In this document: positions 46,479 through 59,515 of the stretch, in pieces
Layout: each line of letters opens with the position of its first letter
How positions within the stretch are numbered: the first letter of the stretch is position 1
NCBI GenBank assembly: GCA_963969395.1
Contig: OZ017796.1
Coordinates: 3,288,501-3,352,500 of the forward strand
Reading direction: 5' to 3'
Length of the DNA: 64,000 bases
From: Pseudoscleropodium purum
Lineage: Eukaryota; Streptophyta; Bryopsida; Hypnales; Brachytheciaceae
Notes under the pieces: generated by a model
Told to the model about the DNA's origin: nothing
Seen by the model: only the letters and a program-made list of their open reading frames with translations
Database searches by the model: none
Program-made: the position numbers and the translations under genes

Positions 46479-49400
46479 GAAGGATGGAAATTGTAATCTT
46501 TATTTGACAGTTGTGGAGTACACAGAAAATTGCAACTTCATTCATTGCAAAGTGATCGCTGCCGCACTGATGAAGACACCAATATCCCAAACTCAGTCTA
46601 CGAGCGAGCCAAACACACGGAAGGGGAATCAACAGTGGCATGTCTGTGATCAGTGACACGCTAGTGAGGGAGGGTTGGGGATGGACTGTGCAAAGGAGTT
46701 GAATTTCAGCTTGCATGCGGCTTTCAAATTCACCGCCTCGGGAGGGCCGTCAACAAATTTGCCCGAGAGCGCAAAAGTGGCGATCACGCGGTAAGTCGCT
46801 TCCGTGTAGTGGACGTCGTCCCAGAAGAGAGTGTGCTCCGGATCAGGGCAAACCGTCGCTAATGGAGTCCCACATAGCTTAAGAGGGTTGTAGTTGTAAG
46901 GTCCGCCACCTCCACAGCACGCGCGGAATCCATTCACATTGATTCCTGCATTGATCATCCAAACAAGTTGAACATGACTAATTGATGCTCAAACCTCTCG
47001 AGAGCGACATTTAATTGCATACTCTCGGAATTCGACTGCAATGCATGTACGTCTACTTAGTGTTAGTATGGGTGCCGAAATAAGGTGGGTGGGAACTATC
47101 GTCATCCAATCATTAATTAGACTCTGATAAGATGATTTGTTTAGTGAAAAACTTGCTTGATAGAAAGTGACCTCCGTTAGATTATCTAGCTTAAGATCGA
47201 GTGCAGGCATTCTATATGTACTTTACGATACACTATTTCTGCAGTTTCAACCAATGCTATTTCAAGCAACTGATCGAATATCATTGTATCTCTATTTTGA
47301 TAAGATTGGAATTAGTATTGTATAGCAAAAAGTTCGTATGTTCACAGTGTTAGTTGACTAGTTATTTCCCTAAAAGCTTATCTTTCAATGTTTGATGGCG
47401 CTCCTGAGATTCAACCAAGTACACAGCTCAACCAGGTGAAAAATGTTTATTCAGGGTATAACACGCTATTTCGGTAGCACATTAAATCAATGAACGGTAT
47501 AGCTAGCTAGTGCGACGAAGTGGTTTACTCACCATAAATGTGCTGGTTTCGAATGACTTCGAAAGTGGCCGCATACCAGTCGAAGTAGAGAATGACGGTA
47601 TCTGGCCATGCCTTGCGAAAAGCGTCCACCAAGGCCTTGAGCTTGGCGTTGTATTTCTGGAACACAGCGTTGTATGCAGACAAGCAGCCGAACGCATCCT
47701 TGGGACTCTTGCCACTGAAGAGTGTGAGGTAGGTGGGGGTGCACCCTGCTGGTGGCTGATTGAAAATGTAGAAAAATTTCGCACCTCCAGCGTGAAGCCT
47801 CTGCTCGTGAAATTCGTCAAGGCAGATCAACCAGTATTAGAGTATGCCCATACTTGTGCAAAATTAAACACAGAGGCATTCTCACTTTGTTTCGTTGTAG
47901 TCTAGGAAGCAAAATGTTCACTGTTAAGGGCTTCCGGTACATGTTGGAATGGGAGGACCAAGTGGGTGTGGCCTAACTTTGAAATCTCATCTTTGTCAAC
48001 CAATTTCTAATTATTAGAGGCAGGTAAGTCTCTTCGATTGACGGCATGAAGATGAGTTTCCAATTGCAAAGCATGACGATTTAATTTGTAAGGTAAAAAC
48101 TGTTGTCCCCCTCCTTGAGGTGGACAACAACTTCCAACATTAAAGAATGCACAAGCCATTTTCGGTCCAACAACAAGAACCTACAACGATTGAAGTTGCT
48201 TCTCTGTAGACAACCATTGTAAATCCCTGTGAGCATGGATTGTGGAGAGAAAGCTTAGGTAGTACGTTTCACCTCTACGCTCTTTTTGAAAGTGTCCAGA
48301 ACTTGGTCGCTAAGGGGATTCGATGCCGCGGGAGTGAGTCCGGCAATGAAACGATAAGTGAAGTCATTTCCACCAATCTCCGGAATGTAATGAAGTGCGG
48401 TGCTCACATCGACATTGCCTGAACACAGGTAATAAGTGGTCGTGGCACACAGTGATTCACTCCTTGTCGTTAGCTCAAAAAAGCATAAAATCTGAAATGA
48501 ACGAATCTCTAACATAACATAACATCACTTTCTTTAGAGGCCATCAACGGCTCTCGAGAATCCGAATCTATCAAATGTTTAGCTAAAACTATCATCCTGT
48601 CGAGACGTTTATAACATAGCAAGGAGCCAAAAAGAGCTGTATAGCCAAGGTGAATGCTTACAAAATTCAAGTTACCCAAGTTCAAGTCTAAATGCAATGC
48701 TGATTTCAATTCTCAATGTAAACATAGCATTCTTACATTTCGTAAAGAATGTTCTGAACGATTCTTTTTCAAACGTACTCAAAGGAATTCATTTCTTCGA
48801 GGATGAAGTGGCTACATGTATGAGGGTTCATGCCGTGCAGACTCATGCTGTTGCGAAGACGAATTACTTACAAGATTGAAAGTGCGAAAGAAAAGTTCGT
48901 ACCGGTGAATCTGGCTCTGAAATCGAAGTATTTGTCGACTTCTCGCCCCAAGTAAAAAAGGGGAACGGGCAGGGGCGAGAATCTTACGGTGGCACCAGAG
49001 TATGCAAAATTGACGCCACTGCTGTACGCCGAATCAGGGAAGAGTCTCGAATTTGGCGCCAGGAACGGGATTCCAAAAGCTTGAGCTGCATCAGGCAAAT
49101 ACCAGGGAAATCATGTTAGCTTGGTGCCAATGCATCTCGATTCCAGACTCTGGACTAGTGTGAATTTCGTGAACGTTACTTAACCCACATTCCTAGGCTA
49201 GACAAGGACCCAAGCTGCTTGTGTCAAATTTGAGGCAGCAAGAGATTACTAATTCCAACCCGAGCCAGCGAAGCACGGTACCTGTGTAATCAACAATGAG
49301 TCGGCCATCACAGAATCTTGTCCTCTCGCAGGGGCGATCAGGGAAACGGTAAGAGTTTCCATAAGGGGCCGCTGTGAGAAGGTTGATGAACGGGAGCTCG

Positions 49401-50885
49401 GCTTGGGCATTGCCGGTATCGGTGAGAGAATCTCCGAATACAAAGATATACTTGGGACAGACAAATGCATGTGCACCTGGTCGGAGAACTAGAATCGTGA
49501 ACACCGCAAGGAGGATGCACACCTCCATTGCAAGTGTCGAATTGGACGTAGCTAGGTCGAGCTGAAGATGGCGACAGTCCCGTCTTTCCACTCAGTCATG
49601 CATGTGCAGACAGGCTTCCTTTCCCTTGCCACACTGACAGAGCTTAAATCGGTGTCTGACTAGTTAGGGACATGAATGGCCTGAAACTAACTAGTCGCAT
49701 GCATCTAAGTTGGAGATGCTTGGTGGGTCTTCTTCAGAGTGGGAGACAGTCAATTTCTTGAACTGGTACACTACAAGAATGGCGTACACTACAAGAATTT
49801 ATGGAGCACTATAGCAACAAAACTTCAAAAGTAGTGCGGTGGCGCCCAAAGCATCATGTGAATATGCATCATATAGTGATCATTTACCAAACATGGTGAG
49901 CTTGGTTGCATTATCCAAAAATCCTCACACTTGTCCCTGCTGCTGCGAAGCGAAGCTTGCCTTTGATACCAATGGTAGTTCACAAACACCAGTTTCATCC
50001 TAGTGTTTGAAGTGGGAAACGAAACTAAAAAATTATTCAAACCTTGCCAGCAGTCAGTTGCGTGAGTGCTGTCTCCTTGGCTGCTAGTTGGAAGCTTGAT
50101 TGGCAGTATGGTGTATGCATGATCTAGTGTGTGCTTCAATTGCTTCAACAATATTATTAGAAGGAAGACGACTGTGCAAATGAATAGTTTATTCAGACAC
50201 GGCAGTCGCAGTAATGGCGTCGTTGGAATGCAACCTGCCGTTGTCCAGTGGAACGCTATGAGATGCTTTACTGTCAGAATCTTAACCCATCCGTGTACCA
50301 GCATCCTTTTTTTCATTACTACCGTCGTGTCTCGCTGCGGTGGCTCCAGAAATTTGGTCAATTCTGGAAAGTGGCGTGCCGAACAGATTTCAGGGATTAT
50401 AGTAGCTATGGAATAGAAGTGAAACACTTATTGATAGTTGGCAACTCGTTGCATAAGTTTGACCTGGTTTCATAAAAAGCACAACTGCCTGTGTTTATGA
50501 CACTCAGATAATCTCATTCCAAGGGTACTGTAGATTAATCACATTTGAGTTTTCATTCATTCTTGCCTGTTTCAGAAAGCAAAAGTATTTTTTATTAATG
50601 CAAACCATTCATAGGCCGACTGTCAGCTCATGAATACTTAAACCTTCTGACTTCTTTTTTTGTCCCAGTAAACCATTTCATTGATCATTTGAAGAGACAT
50701 TATTTTGGGGTAAGATTTCTGATTTGTATTGAACATTTTGAACATTATGAAAACTATTGCAGATGTGTAAGTTGGTTTCAAGACATTTTTCTAGCAATAA
50801 TTTAGAATTGGGTAACTCTATTGATGACCGAATGCTTCCAACTGAATGATTATTTGATCCTTCTAGTTTCTAGACAATGATTTTT
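46479..50885. repeat. Segmental duplication, copy B
   Basis: The partner of 37,376-41,275. It is longer because intron 4 carries about 440 extra bases (roughly 46,985-47,450) and intron 3 about 180 extra (roughly 47,940-48,120). The 5' flank similarity extends about 1.35 kb beyond the gene start before fading. Confidence 0.88.
46650..49528 (-). CDS. GDSL esterase/lipase, copy B (secreted)
   Basis: A paralogue of the gene at 37,561-39,829. Five exons at 49,528-49,282, 49,085-48,903, 48,418-48,273, 47,800-47,533 and 46,945-46,650 give 379 residues. Exons 1-3 have the same lengths as copy A; exon 4 is 6 bases longer (FSGKSPKDAFG) and exon 5 is 3 bases longer. The signal peptide (MEVCILLAVFTILVLRPGAHA), FGDSLTDTGNA, GVNFAYSGAT, EIGGND and WDDVHYTEATY are all intact, so both copies appear functional. 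Differences from copy A are concentrated in exons 3-5 and a patch after the GDSL block (AELPFINLL for AENALFTLL), next to the active site, so substrate preference could differ. The base before the alternative exon 4 acceptor is changed here (tactgg), which supports the inner gagcag acceptor in both copies. Confidence 0.92.
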
Positions 50886-53800
50886 CCTAGAATTATTTTT
50901 AAATTCAAGTAGAAAGTCAACATGTGTGTGCACCCAGCACTATAATGATGCATGACTCTGGAAGGCTGGAAGGCTTTAATTTAACCCTTAAACGCTCAAG
51001 CATCCAAAAAGTGAGAAAACAAGAAAACAAAGGTTGAGAAGTTCTGTTTCTATTTAATTTTAAAGTTTTGAGAAATGTCAGAAATTGAAAGAATTATTGC
51101 AATTGAAGAGTTATTACAATTGAAAGCTCTATATGTTAAAATCCAAATAACACAATATGGTGTGCTTTTCATTCATGTTTTCTTTTTTAAAAATGTATTT
51201 TGAATTTCAATTATAAAATTATGTTTCTCATTCCACTCTTCATTTATAGTAAAAATAATAGATGATTCTAATATATATTGTAATTGATATAATTTTATTT
51301 CCACCTTTAGCTTTGAAAAATCATAATAATTTTATTTTTTCCTCAAAATTATTGATAAAATACAAAATAAATAGAAAGTTTATTTTTCTACTAGCAAAAA
51401 ATATCAAAAAATTTTACATCAATTGAATAAAAAGATAAATTTGGTTTAATAGTTGAATTTGACTTCAAGGTATTTGATGTGGCTATTTTTGGGTGTAAAA
51501 AATAAAATAACCAATTAAAAATTTTACATGCTAATTTCCATTGCTACTTTTACCTTTTGAAAAAATTTCAAATAATTTGGATTTTTTTTTCTATTTTTAT
51601 TCATTTATGATCACTTTTTGCAACAAAAATTATATCAATTAGAAGTTTTTATGAAACAAATTGCAATTTCTCAAAGTGATATAGAATTCAAAGTTTCAAG
51701 TAGTAAAAAGATCACATTATTGTTTGAACACAATTAAAAAGGCTAAAATTAGCTCAAATTAGGGTTAATCCTTGGAGGACTAGGCGGTAGTCCAGATTAT
51801 CATTATTGTAAAGATGTATTATAAAATGCAATTTTGAATAGTAATCTAAAAATGATTTTTTAATAGTGGATGTAAAATATGATCTATTAATAGATCATAA
51901 CCATACAGTTAAATCAACTAGTTCACAAAACAATATTTTTCAATAAAATTTGAAGCCAAAAATTGAAAATTCCTTCTAAAATTGATTGTGGATTGAGTAT
52001 TCTTGATTTCACAAGAATTTTTTTTTTTTGAGTTCAAAATGTTAAATTCTAATCATAGTGATTTTTGAAGATTTAAATGTGTTTTTTTATTCAAGTTGTT
52101 TAGAAGGATCTTTTTCTGAACTCAAAAAGTTACTTCTTGAGGCTAGACCTATTGGTAGCCTTTGAATTAAAGAATATTTACAAAGAAAAGTTTTTAGAAT
52201 CTATATTGTATAAATTTATAGAACAAACATAAGAAACGTCAAAAAACTTGATGGATGAAAAAATACACTTTTGTGTAATTGGAATGTATTTGTATTCATC
52301 TATTATTCAAAATGTGAATACATGGTCTTTAAGTTATTAAGATAAATATACCCAACAACAAATTAAGACTGAAACTGAAACTATATACCTAAATCTTACA
52401 TTTAGGCACTTTAAATGTACAATAAGAATACATAAGGTTGGTTTTGGATATACTATAAGTGTTGGTTTTGGGTGCACAGTTGGTTTAAAGTATACATATC
52501 TTAATCCCTAATGATTTAAAGGAGGTATCTTTTCAAAATGGTCTAAAACTACCAAAAATTTGAACGATTCTTTTCCTTATTTTCTCTTGAGATCAAATAG
52601 AATGTAACAATAGAATCCAACTTATTCTTCACATTGAGAATGACCACTTAAAAAAATTTAGATTATTTGATTGCATAGCATTAGGAAAAATTTGAACCCT
52701 AGGAGGGCCATTAAGCTTTCATTTTTTAGCACCCTACAGAGCTAATATAAAAAAAAATATATGTATTTTGTAAAAATAATTATTTTTAAAAAAATTTATA
52801 GAAAAAATAAAAATAATTTGAAAAATAGTAAAACTTGACATAGTGTTGACATGACACTAGTAGTTCCTTATCAAATGCTAAATTGAAAAAATAAGAAAAA
52901 ATAAGAAATAATTATATTTCTTCTATAATTGCACTAGGGAGTTCAAAACTTGCAACCCTACTATGACCTGAAATTTTTCCTAATATTTAGTAGATATTTA
53001 AGTTTGAAGTTTTATTTGGGTTAATGGAAAAACAAGGCATCACACTTTGGAGGAGCATATTTTGGTGAGAATATTTTGAAATGATGACTTTTTGTGCTCA
53101 ATGAAAGATAAAAAAGTGAAAAAATCGCATCTAAAATTTCTTAACATTCTAGTCACTTTGCAATTTTAGTAGAGCTTGCAATGCACAATGGTCACTAAAT
53201 GACAATAGTATTTGTAAGAAAAGCAAGAATGGACACACTTGTCTTCTCTTTGAGCTTCTTGGATCTAGCCTTTATAATGTGGGAAACAATCACACTGGTT
53301 GGCTAACTATCCAATCCATACCCAAATTAAACACCCAATAATGAGTCGTAAATTATACTAGACCACTCACTTAAAAAAAATATCTACAAGGTAGATGTTA
53401 ACTTAGAATTTAATGAAGCTATCACCATTGGATTCATAATGCAATCTATTTCCAGAAATAATTTTTTATTGAAAAAAATCTTCAAAATTTGAGCATGGAC
53501 AACTCAAAAAAGAGAAGCAACCCCCAAAAATGTCTCATTAGGGATTAATTAGAGGTTAACCCTAAAGGTACAAAGTATTATCTGAAATTGACAATTTGAA
53601 AAAATCATCATAATGTACTATTTGAAGAATATTTTAGAATTGATACACAAATAAAATTGTAGATTTTGAGTTTTAGATTCTATGCATATGGTTAGATTCA
53701 CTAATGCTATGACCTATATCTTTTTATAAATTTTGATAGGAAAATTTCAAAACTCCTTTTACATTTGATTGCAAGCAAAATATTATCATTTTGTGAATAT

Positions 53801-55255
53801 TACTTTTTGAAATGAATTTTAAATGACATTCTCTTGACATGGTGTATTTTTTGAAATTTCAGTGCTCTTTAAATCTATGACCTCATTTTTGCAAATCTAA
53901 TTTTGAGCTAAAGTAATGCAATTTTGACTTAATTAACTACTTCACATACTTCTACATTGGTAATTTAAAAAAAAAGTACTCGAGTAACACCAAATTCAAC
54001 CATTAAATAGGACAACAACTTCATAAAGAGTCTCCACAAATTAGGATGACTTTCATCCAAGCAATAATGAGAAAGAAAAGTGATCTTCAATCTATTTGTT
54101 GTTTAGAAATTGGATGTCGGGGCACTTAAGGTTAATGTACAACAATACATAATGTTGGTTTTGGGTACATTGTTGATTTTGGGTATGCATACCATAATCA
54201 CTATTGTACCTTGTATTCCAAGAAACTACTAACAAACAATTCCTGGTTCAATAGTCCACTCACTCCGCTGCAGTATATTAGACCCAAAACATTCTAGGAA
54301 GTGATTGCACCACATTAGGGCTTCTTTTTTTGGCAAAAAATGGCCATATTGCACCAAGGCTTATATTTTTGGTGAAATTTTGCTAGATTGTCAAAAATCT
54401 TACCTCTCTGGCTTCATCCTTCTAAAAATTGGCCTTCAAAGTGAGGCTAGTAGAAGGGATATAAGGCCAAAAAACAACCCTGTATTGCACCTATAACTTC
54501 TCCTTGGCAAAATCAAAAGTTGATAGGTTGGAGAAAAAAGTGCCCCTTTTCATCGACTGGGTGGCTGAGTGCGATGGGTGGCAGTCTCAATGGCACCTAT
54601 CCTATCATTGTATTAGGGTTGGGTTGCCACTTCATCTCCCTCCTAGCGCCCTACCCCGCTGCACTTATCACCATCTTGTATTCTTAATTTCAACTTCTTG
54701 CTCTAGATGTCGCCACTTCTTTGCCATTGTAACTCCAATTCCATGTTCATGATTCCATTCCTTTGCCCAGAGTAGTGGTGTCATCATTGTTAATTTCGCC
54801 AACTGCGCTTTGATGGGGGCACATTATCGCCTTGGTTGTGGAAGGGGAGCTATGGCTTTCACCATGGATTTTTTTACCATAGGATGTACGCTAATCTTGA
54901 TGTTACCATCACCTCGTAATTCAATGTTGGTCGTTCATTGTGGTCCACATTGATTGTATATAGTGGAAATGGCAGTTGCACAATATCATGCACATTGCGC
55001 AGTTTCCATGTATTTGAATTCATGAAATTTTCCTGTTTGCTATAGGAGTTGTTGTACTTCTCTTTGCATTTCAACCAAGTTCTCTGAATTTTGTTTTGTG
55101 CTACTCACTAGAGCTCTTGTTATTGTTGTTAGGTTTCTTATTGGAGTTCTTGTTTGTTGGTCATTGTTTGTATTGCTGAGTGGTCTTATTGGTTCATAGA
55201 CTATACACACAACGATGGTAGAGAGGATGTGGTGGCCAAAGCTGTCCATGCAACT
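50886..55255. other. AT-rich intergenic DNA, no gene seen
   Basis: Mostly A/T with poly-T and poly-A runs. The patch at 54,300-54,870 is less AT-rich and has a short frame of unknown nature. Nothing here is recognisable as a gene or a structural RNA. Confidence 0.6.
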
Positions 55256-55259
55256 TCTA

Positions 55260-58200
55260 TTGTGCAATCAACAAAGAAAAAGGCAAACAAGGCCCGAAGG
55301 AGGATCTTGAGGTGGCAAGGAGGGAGTTAAAATGGAAAGACAAGATGGCCCAATTGCAGAGGGCTAATGTTTGGAAAAAAACCATGAATTCTTATTTTGC
55401 TTCTACGTGAGGTATAGGCGTGGGCCAACCATTGTTGTTGGTATTTGATGGGGTGATGCCGGAGGTTCTTGGTGTGGAGCCAATATTTAGAGATGAGTAC
55501 CCCAAGTGACTATGAAAGAAAAAAATTGTTGTGGCAATGCAAGAGTTTGTCATTGTTAGAGGACAATGGCCATCGAATGAACTTGCGGTTCTTCATCTGG
55601 GTCTGGTGACACATCATTGTAAATGCTAGATCCCCATCATCACACTTTTGGGTTCTTTCGAAGAACTTGATAATTTGAAGTGCATAGAGGTCCCCGCTAA
55701 TTATGATGATTCATTAGACAATTCGGATTTCGAGTCCCTCCAACAAAGAAGGGAAAATCTTTGAGCAAGTTTATCAATTCTCGTTCCAAGGCTCACAGTC
55801 ATTACGACCTTCATCAAAAAGTCTAGATTGTTTGGATAGCAAAGTTGCCTTGGGCGAAGGGGATCATGGCCAACAATGGAATTTTTCACATGGTAAAGTG
55901 CAAGGTTTGCAATGTTATTGATAAAAAAACCTTATGTGATGGAACCTAAATTTGACATGCTTTTTAAGCACAACAAAAAACGGACAGCCAAGAAAGACCA
56001 TCTTCAATACAAAGTAAAAGTAGGTGAACAATATATGGCCACCCATTGCAAACACAAGAACATGTGTTTGTATGCTGCAAAGCCTCTAGCATTAATCTTG
56101 CAGTAGGTTAATTAATGCACAAGTTTGGAGGCCAAGAAGAAAAGGGTGAAATTTGCAACATTGTTTCAATTACTTGTTGATGGTCATTCCATGCTTGATT
56201 TTGAATCTCAGCAACTTTTCTACAAGTTGCTTGGTCTCCCTAATCTTCCTGCGACATACTAGTGCAATAGTTTGGGGTGGATCATGGCGAGTTACATATA
56301 CAAGCAGGTGGTTGACAAAACAAAAGGTTGCTTAAAAAGGCACATTTTGTTGTTGTGACCATCGATGAGGTAACAATAGTGGACAACAGTAGTTTCTTAT
56401 AAGTCCATGTATACATAGTCCAAGGTTGGGTATGCATTCTTCTTGTCATTTCTCTTCAATGGGTAGAATGCACAACAAATGCAAAAAACATCATTGCTTT
56501 GATTATGCAAGCCATTACCGATGGTAGGGCCTTGGGCGCAAAGTTTTTAGCCCAAAAATTGCTCAATTTTGGCACAACTAGTGCCTCCATGCTATAAGGT
56601 ACACAATTGGATATGATCTAAATAAAGGAGAAACATGTGTCTTTTATGATTGGTGTCCATTGTATAGTCCATCGCTGTAATTTGGTGTTCAAAGTGTTGT
56701 CTTCCCTTGGTATTTCCTCTGTTTTTGAAAAACTCCTCTCCATGACTCACACTTACTTCAGCAAGAGTCCTAAAAGTTACTCTAAGTTCAAAATGCTCAT
56801 AGAGCTCATAGAGACAAAAGGTTTAAAAATGTTCCGCAACATACAAATCCTTTGGGTTAGTTTGATCAAGCCCCTCTTCTACTTGCTATCGGAGTATCGC
56901 ACGTTCATATATAAAATGACTACAGATTTAAATGACAACAAGAAGGTTGAGGTAAGATTTCATCACTAGATTTCTATTTTCTCGCTTTACCTTTTTGGCT
57001 CATGGCCAAATTTTTTACTCCCCCACTGTCGTTTGTACCTTAGCTCTTTGATAGATTGGTGACATTTTGTAGGGAATTCAGTTCATGGACTCCTTTGCAT
57101 GTAGTGAGTGCGGGATCTTTTATTTGTTTTAGACCTTGATGTTGTGAATTGTTTTTGACTTCTCCATGTGGATGCTTGTAAATTTGCTTACAACTTCTCT
57201 TAGATCCCTTTATTTTACTTGGAATGTATGCCTTGCTGCCACTATTGGAAGTCATTGATACATTGGTGCAATTTGCACAGAAACGTGACATTTATATTTG
57301 TGATTTTGTGGCTACAGTTAAACTTTGCTAGGCCTCTTTTTACAGAATGTATAAGGATCCTAGGATGGCATACAATAGTGATGAGTTTTGGAGTTTCAGA
57401 AATATTTTAGACTACAATCACAAACAAATTCACATTAAGTGAATTTGTAATCTCAATGATGACTCGGCGGTGTTGTCATTTGATTGTCACAGAGAACTCA
57501 TACATGCGGAGCATAAAGCTTTATTTGTGGATTGTGAGGTTTGGGCCAACTTGTTGGCCATAGTAAAGTGCAAATGCATTGGTAAGTGATATAAGAACAA
57601 GAAAACAATTTTTTTTTTGGTTCTACAATTACGCTTGTGAGTTTAGAAGACTTGCTTGCCTTGGGAGTATTGAAACAATGCTTATAGTCTTCTTGTAGGT
57701 GTTGTGAAAATGCTGGTAGCAAAGCTTGACAACCGGTTCCCAACCTACAAGGTCATGAACATGTTTGGAATCTTCTATCTATAGTATTAGTAGCAAGTAA
57801 ATGCCGAAGATGCATTCAACAGCCACTTGCGAACCCTCATGGACACTTATGGTCATGGGAAAATATTTGAGGAAGGAGATAAAAAAGTCCTAAAACCATT
57901 GGTTGACTGTGACACATTGATTTCATAGTAGGCACTTTTCAAAATATGTATGAGGTCTAATGCTTGCGCAGCCATGCTCCTACTATATGATGTGAACCTT
58001 TTAACAAAAGTGTGGCGTGTGCTTGATGGAAACAACAACCTCATCCAAAACTTTGGTGAGTTCTTAAAGCTAGCAAAGATGGCGTTGGTTTACGTTCTTG
58101 AATTTGTCAAGGATAAGTATCTCTTTTCTAGCATCGGTTTCCTTGAAGTCAAAGTTGTACAATAACCTAGAAGAGTACATTCAGGTTGTAGAGGGGATAT

Positions 58201-58300
58201 TTTCTCAAAAAATATTCACCTTCGAGAATTTTCCATACTACAAGGTCTTTGAGGATTGGTTTGTCACTGGAAGGCGTAGCAAGTATTTGGCTGGAGTCTA
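55260..58300 (+). pseudogene. Decayed hAT-type transposase, second family
   Basis: A plus-strand transposase fossil scattered over all three frames. From about 55,870 there are traces of a BED-like N-terminus and a conserved LVDGHSMLDFESQ segment. The clearest part is 56,637-56,969: GVHCIVHRCNLVFKVLSSL, then THTYFSKSPKSYSKFKMLIE and ETKGLKMFRNI. This is the core of the hAT group with a GxHC(x)AHR motif (ZNF862/DUF4371-like). Further pieces follow at 57,700-58,160 (AKLDNRFPTYKVMN, AFNSHLRTLMDTYG, LAKMALVYVLEFV). The motifs differ from the transposase at 14,536-17,874, so it is another family. Many stops show it is long dead. No terminal repeats were identified. Confidence 0.7.
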
Positions 58301-59515
58301 ATATTCCTCCTTCCCAATTTATGTAGGATGTCTGTGTCCATAGGAATTTCCTGTTGTAGTTAGGGAGCAGTATTTTCCACCATTGAGTGGCACTTGATAG
58401 GTAGTATGTAGGTTTTATGCATGCAGTGTACTACAAAGTCTTCTTCTCAATCTCAATGCTTTGTGTTCTTTGGTTGTTTGTTGTTTAATTCCATTTCTCA
58501 TTTTGGCATTGGAGGAGGTTTGAGGTGGGCACAAGTTTATGTCAACATAATGCTTTGTGCTCTTTGACTGTTTGTTGGTTAATTCTATTTCTCATTTTGG
58601 CATTAGAGGGGGTTTGGGGGACACAGGTTTAGGTCGACACATTGGAGAGAAGTGGGCTAATATCTAGTTCTTGCTAATGCTAATGGTTTAGAGGTGTTGT
58701 TTTGCACATTTTTTCCTTTTCTCTTATGTAACGTTCTCCTCCTTTCTTTGAGTGTAATTTCACAGCGGTAAGTTAGTTGTGTAATGTCTGTCCATGCTTG
58801 TAAGTTCTCTGGTGGCCAGGCGTAGTTCCTAAACTAAATTTTTTTTATAGCTACCACTGCTGCACGTGCAAGTCATTTAACAGAGTCACAGCGAAACCTT
58901 CAAATGAAATGAATAAACAAAATTCATTCGCCAAAATACCCACAACCAGGCTGACATTCTCGCCACTTTACAGGTTACAGAATGTCTGAGGTCGCCAGAA
59001 AACAAATCCCCCCAAAATTTACATCGCCCAACTTAAGCTAAGTCTCATTCCGAAATCGCCAAAGTCTGCTCCCTAAAAATCTGTTCATCGCCATTCGGAT
59101 ACTTCCATCCGTTCCCTTCTCCTCGCCAGTGCAACCTACACCGCAAAGCTAATATCGCCTTTTCGTTCAATAATAAAAACTCAAAAAAGAAGCCCTGCAC
59201 CACATACAGAATGAGGAAAACCGCAACCCGATGCTGGCTTTCTGTGTGTCCGTGTCGCTTAAAATTAAAAACCTAAATGCATTGACCACAACCACACTGT
59301 GTTCAAAGGATAAAAGGATTTGACTAACACATTGCATGCTTCAATACGGTATCCGCACGCTCCAATCCGTTCAAACCTCCTTATAATGAAGTTCTCTAAA
59401 CCGGCATTCTAGAATAACCTGGACACTTGCCACACTACCATTGACAGTAGCACACACAAACCATGTCATAGTGAAAAAGTTGGAAAGATTACAGAGGATG
59501 GAGTGTTCAAAATGA
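58301..59515. other. Intergenic DNA and 3' region of the SOSS-B-like gene
   Basis: 58,340-58,860 contains two related stretches (ctttgtgttctttggttgtttgttg near 58,460 and a similar one near 58,555), a small local duplication. 58,900-59,515 is probably the 3' untranslated region of the minus-strand SOSS-B-like gene. No coding region is seen. Confidence 0.5.
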
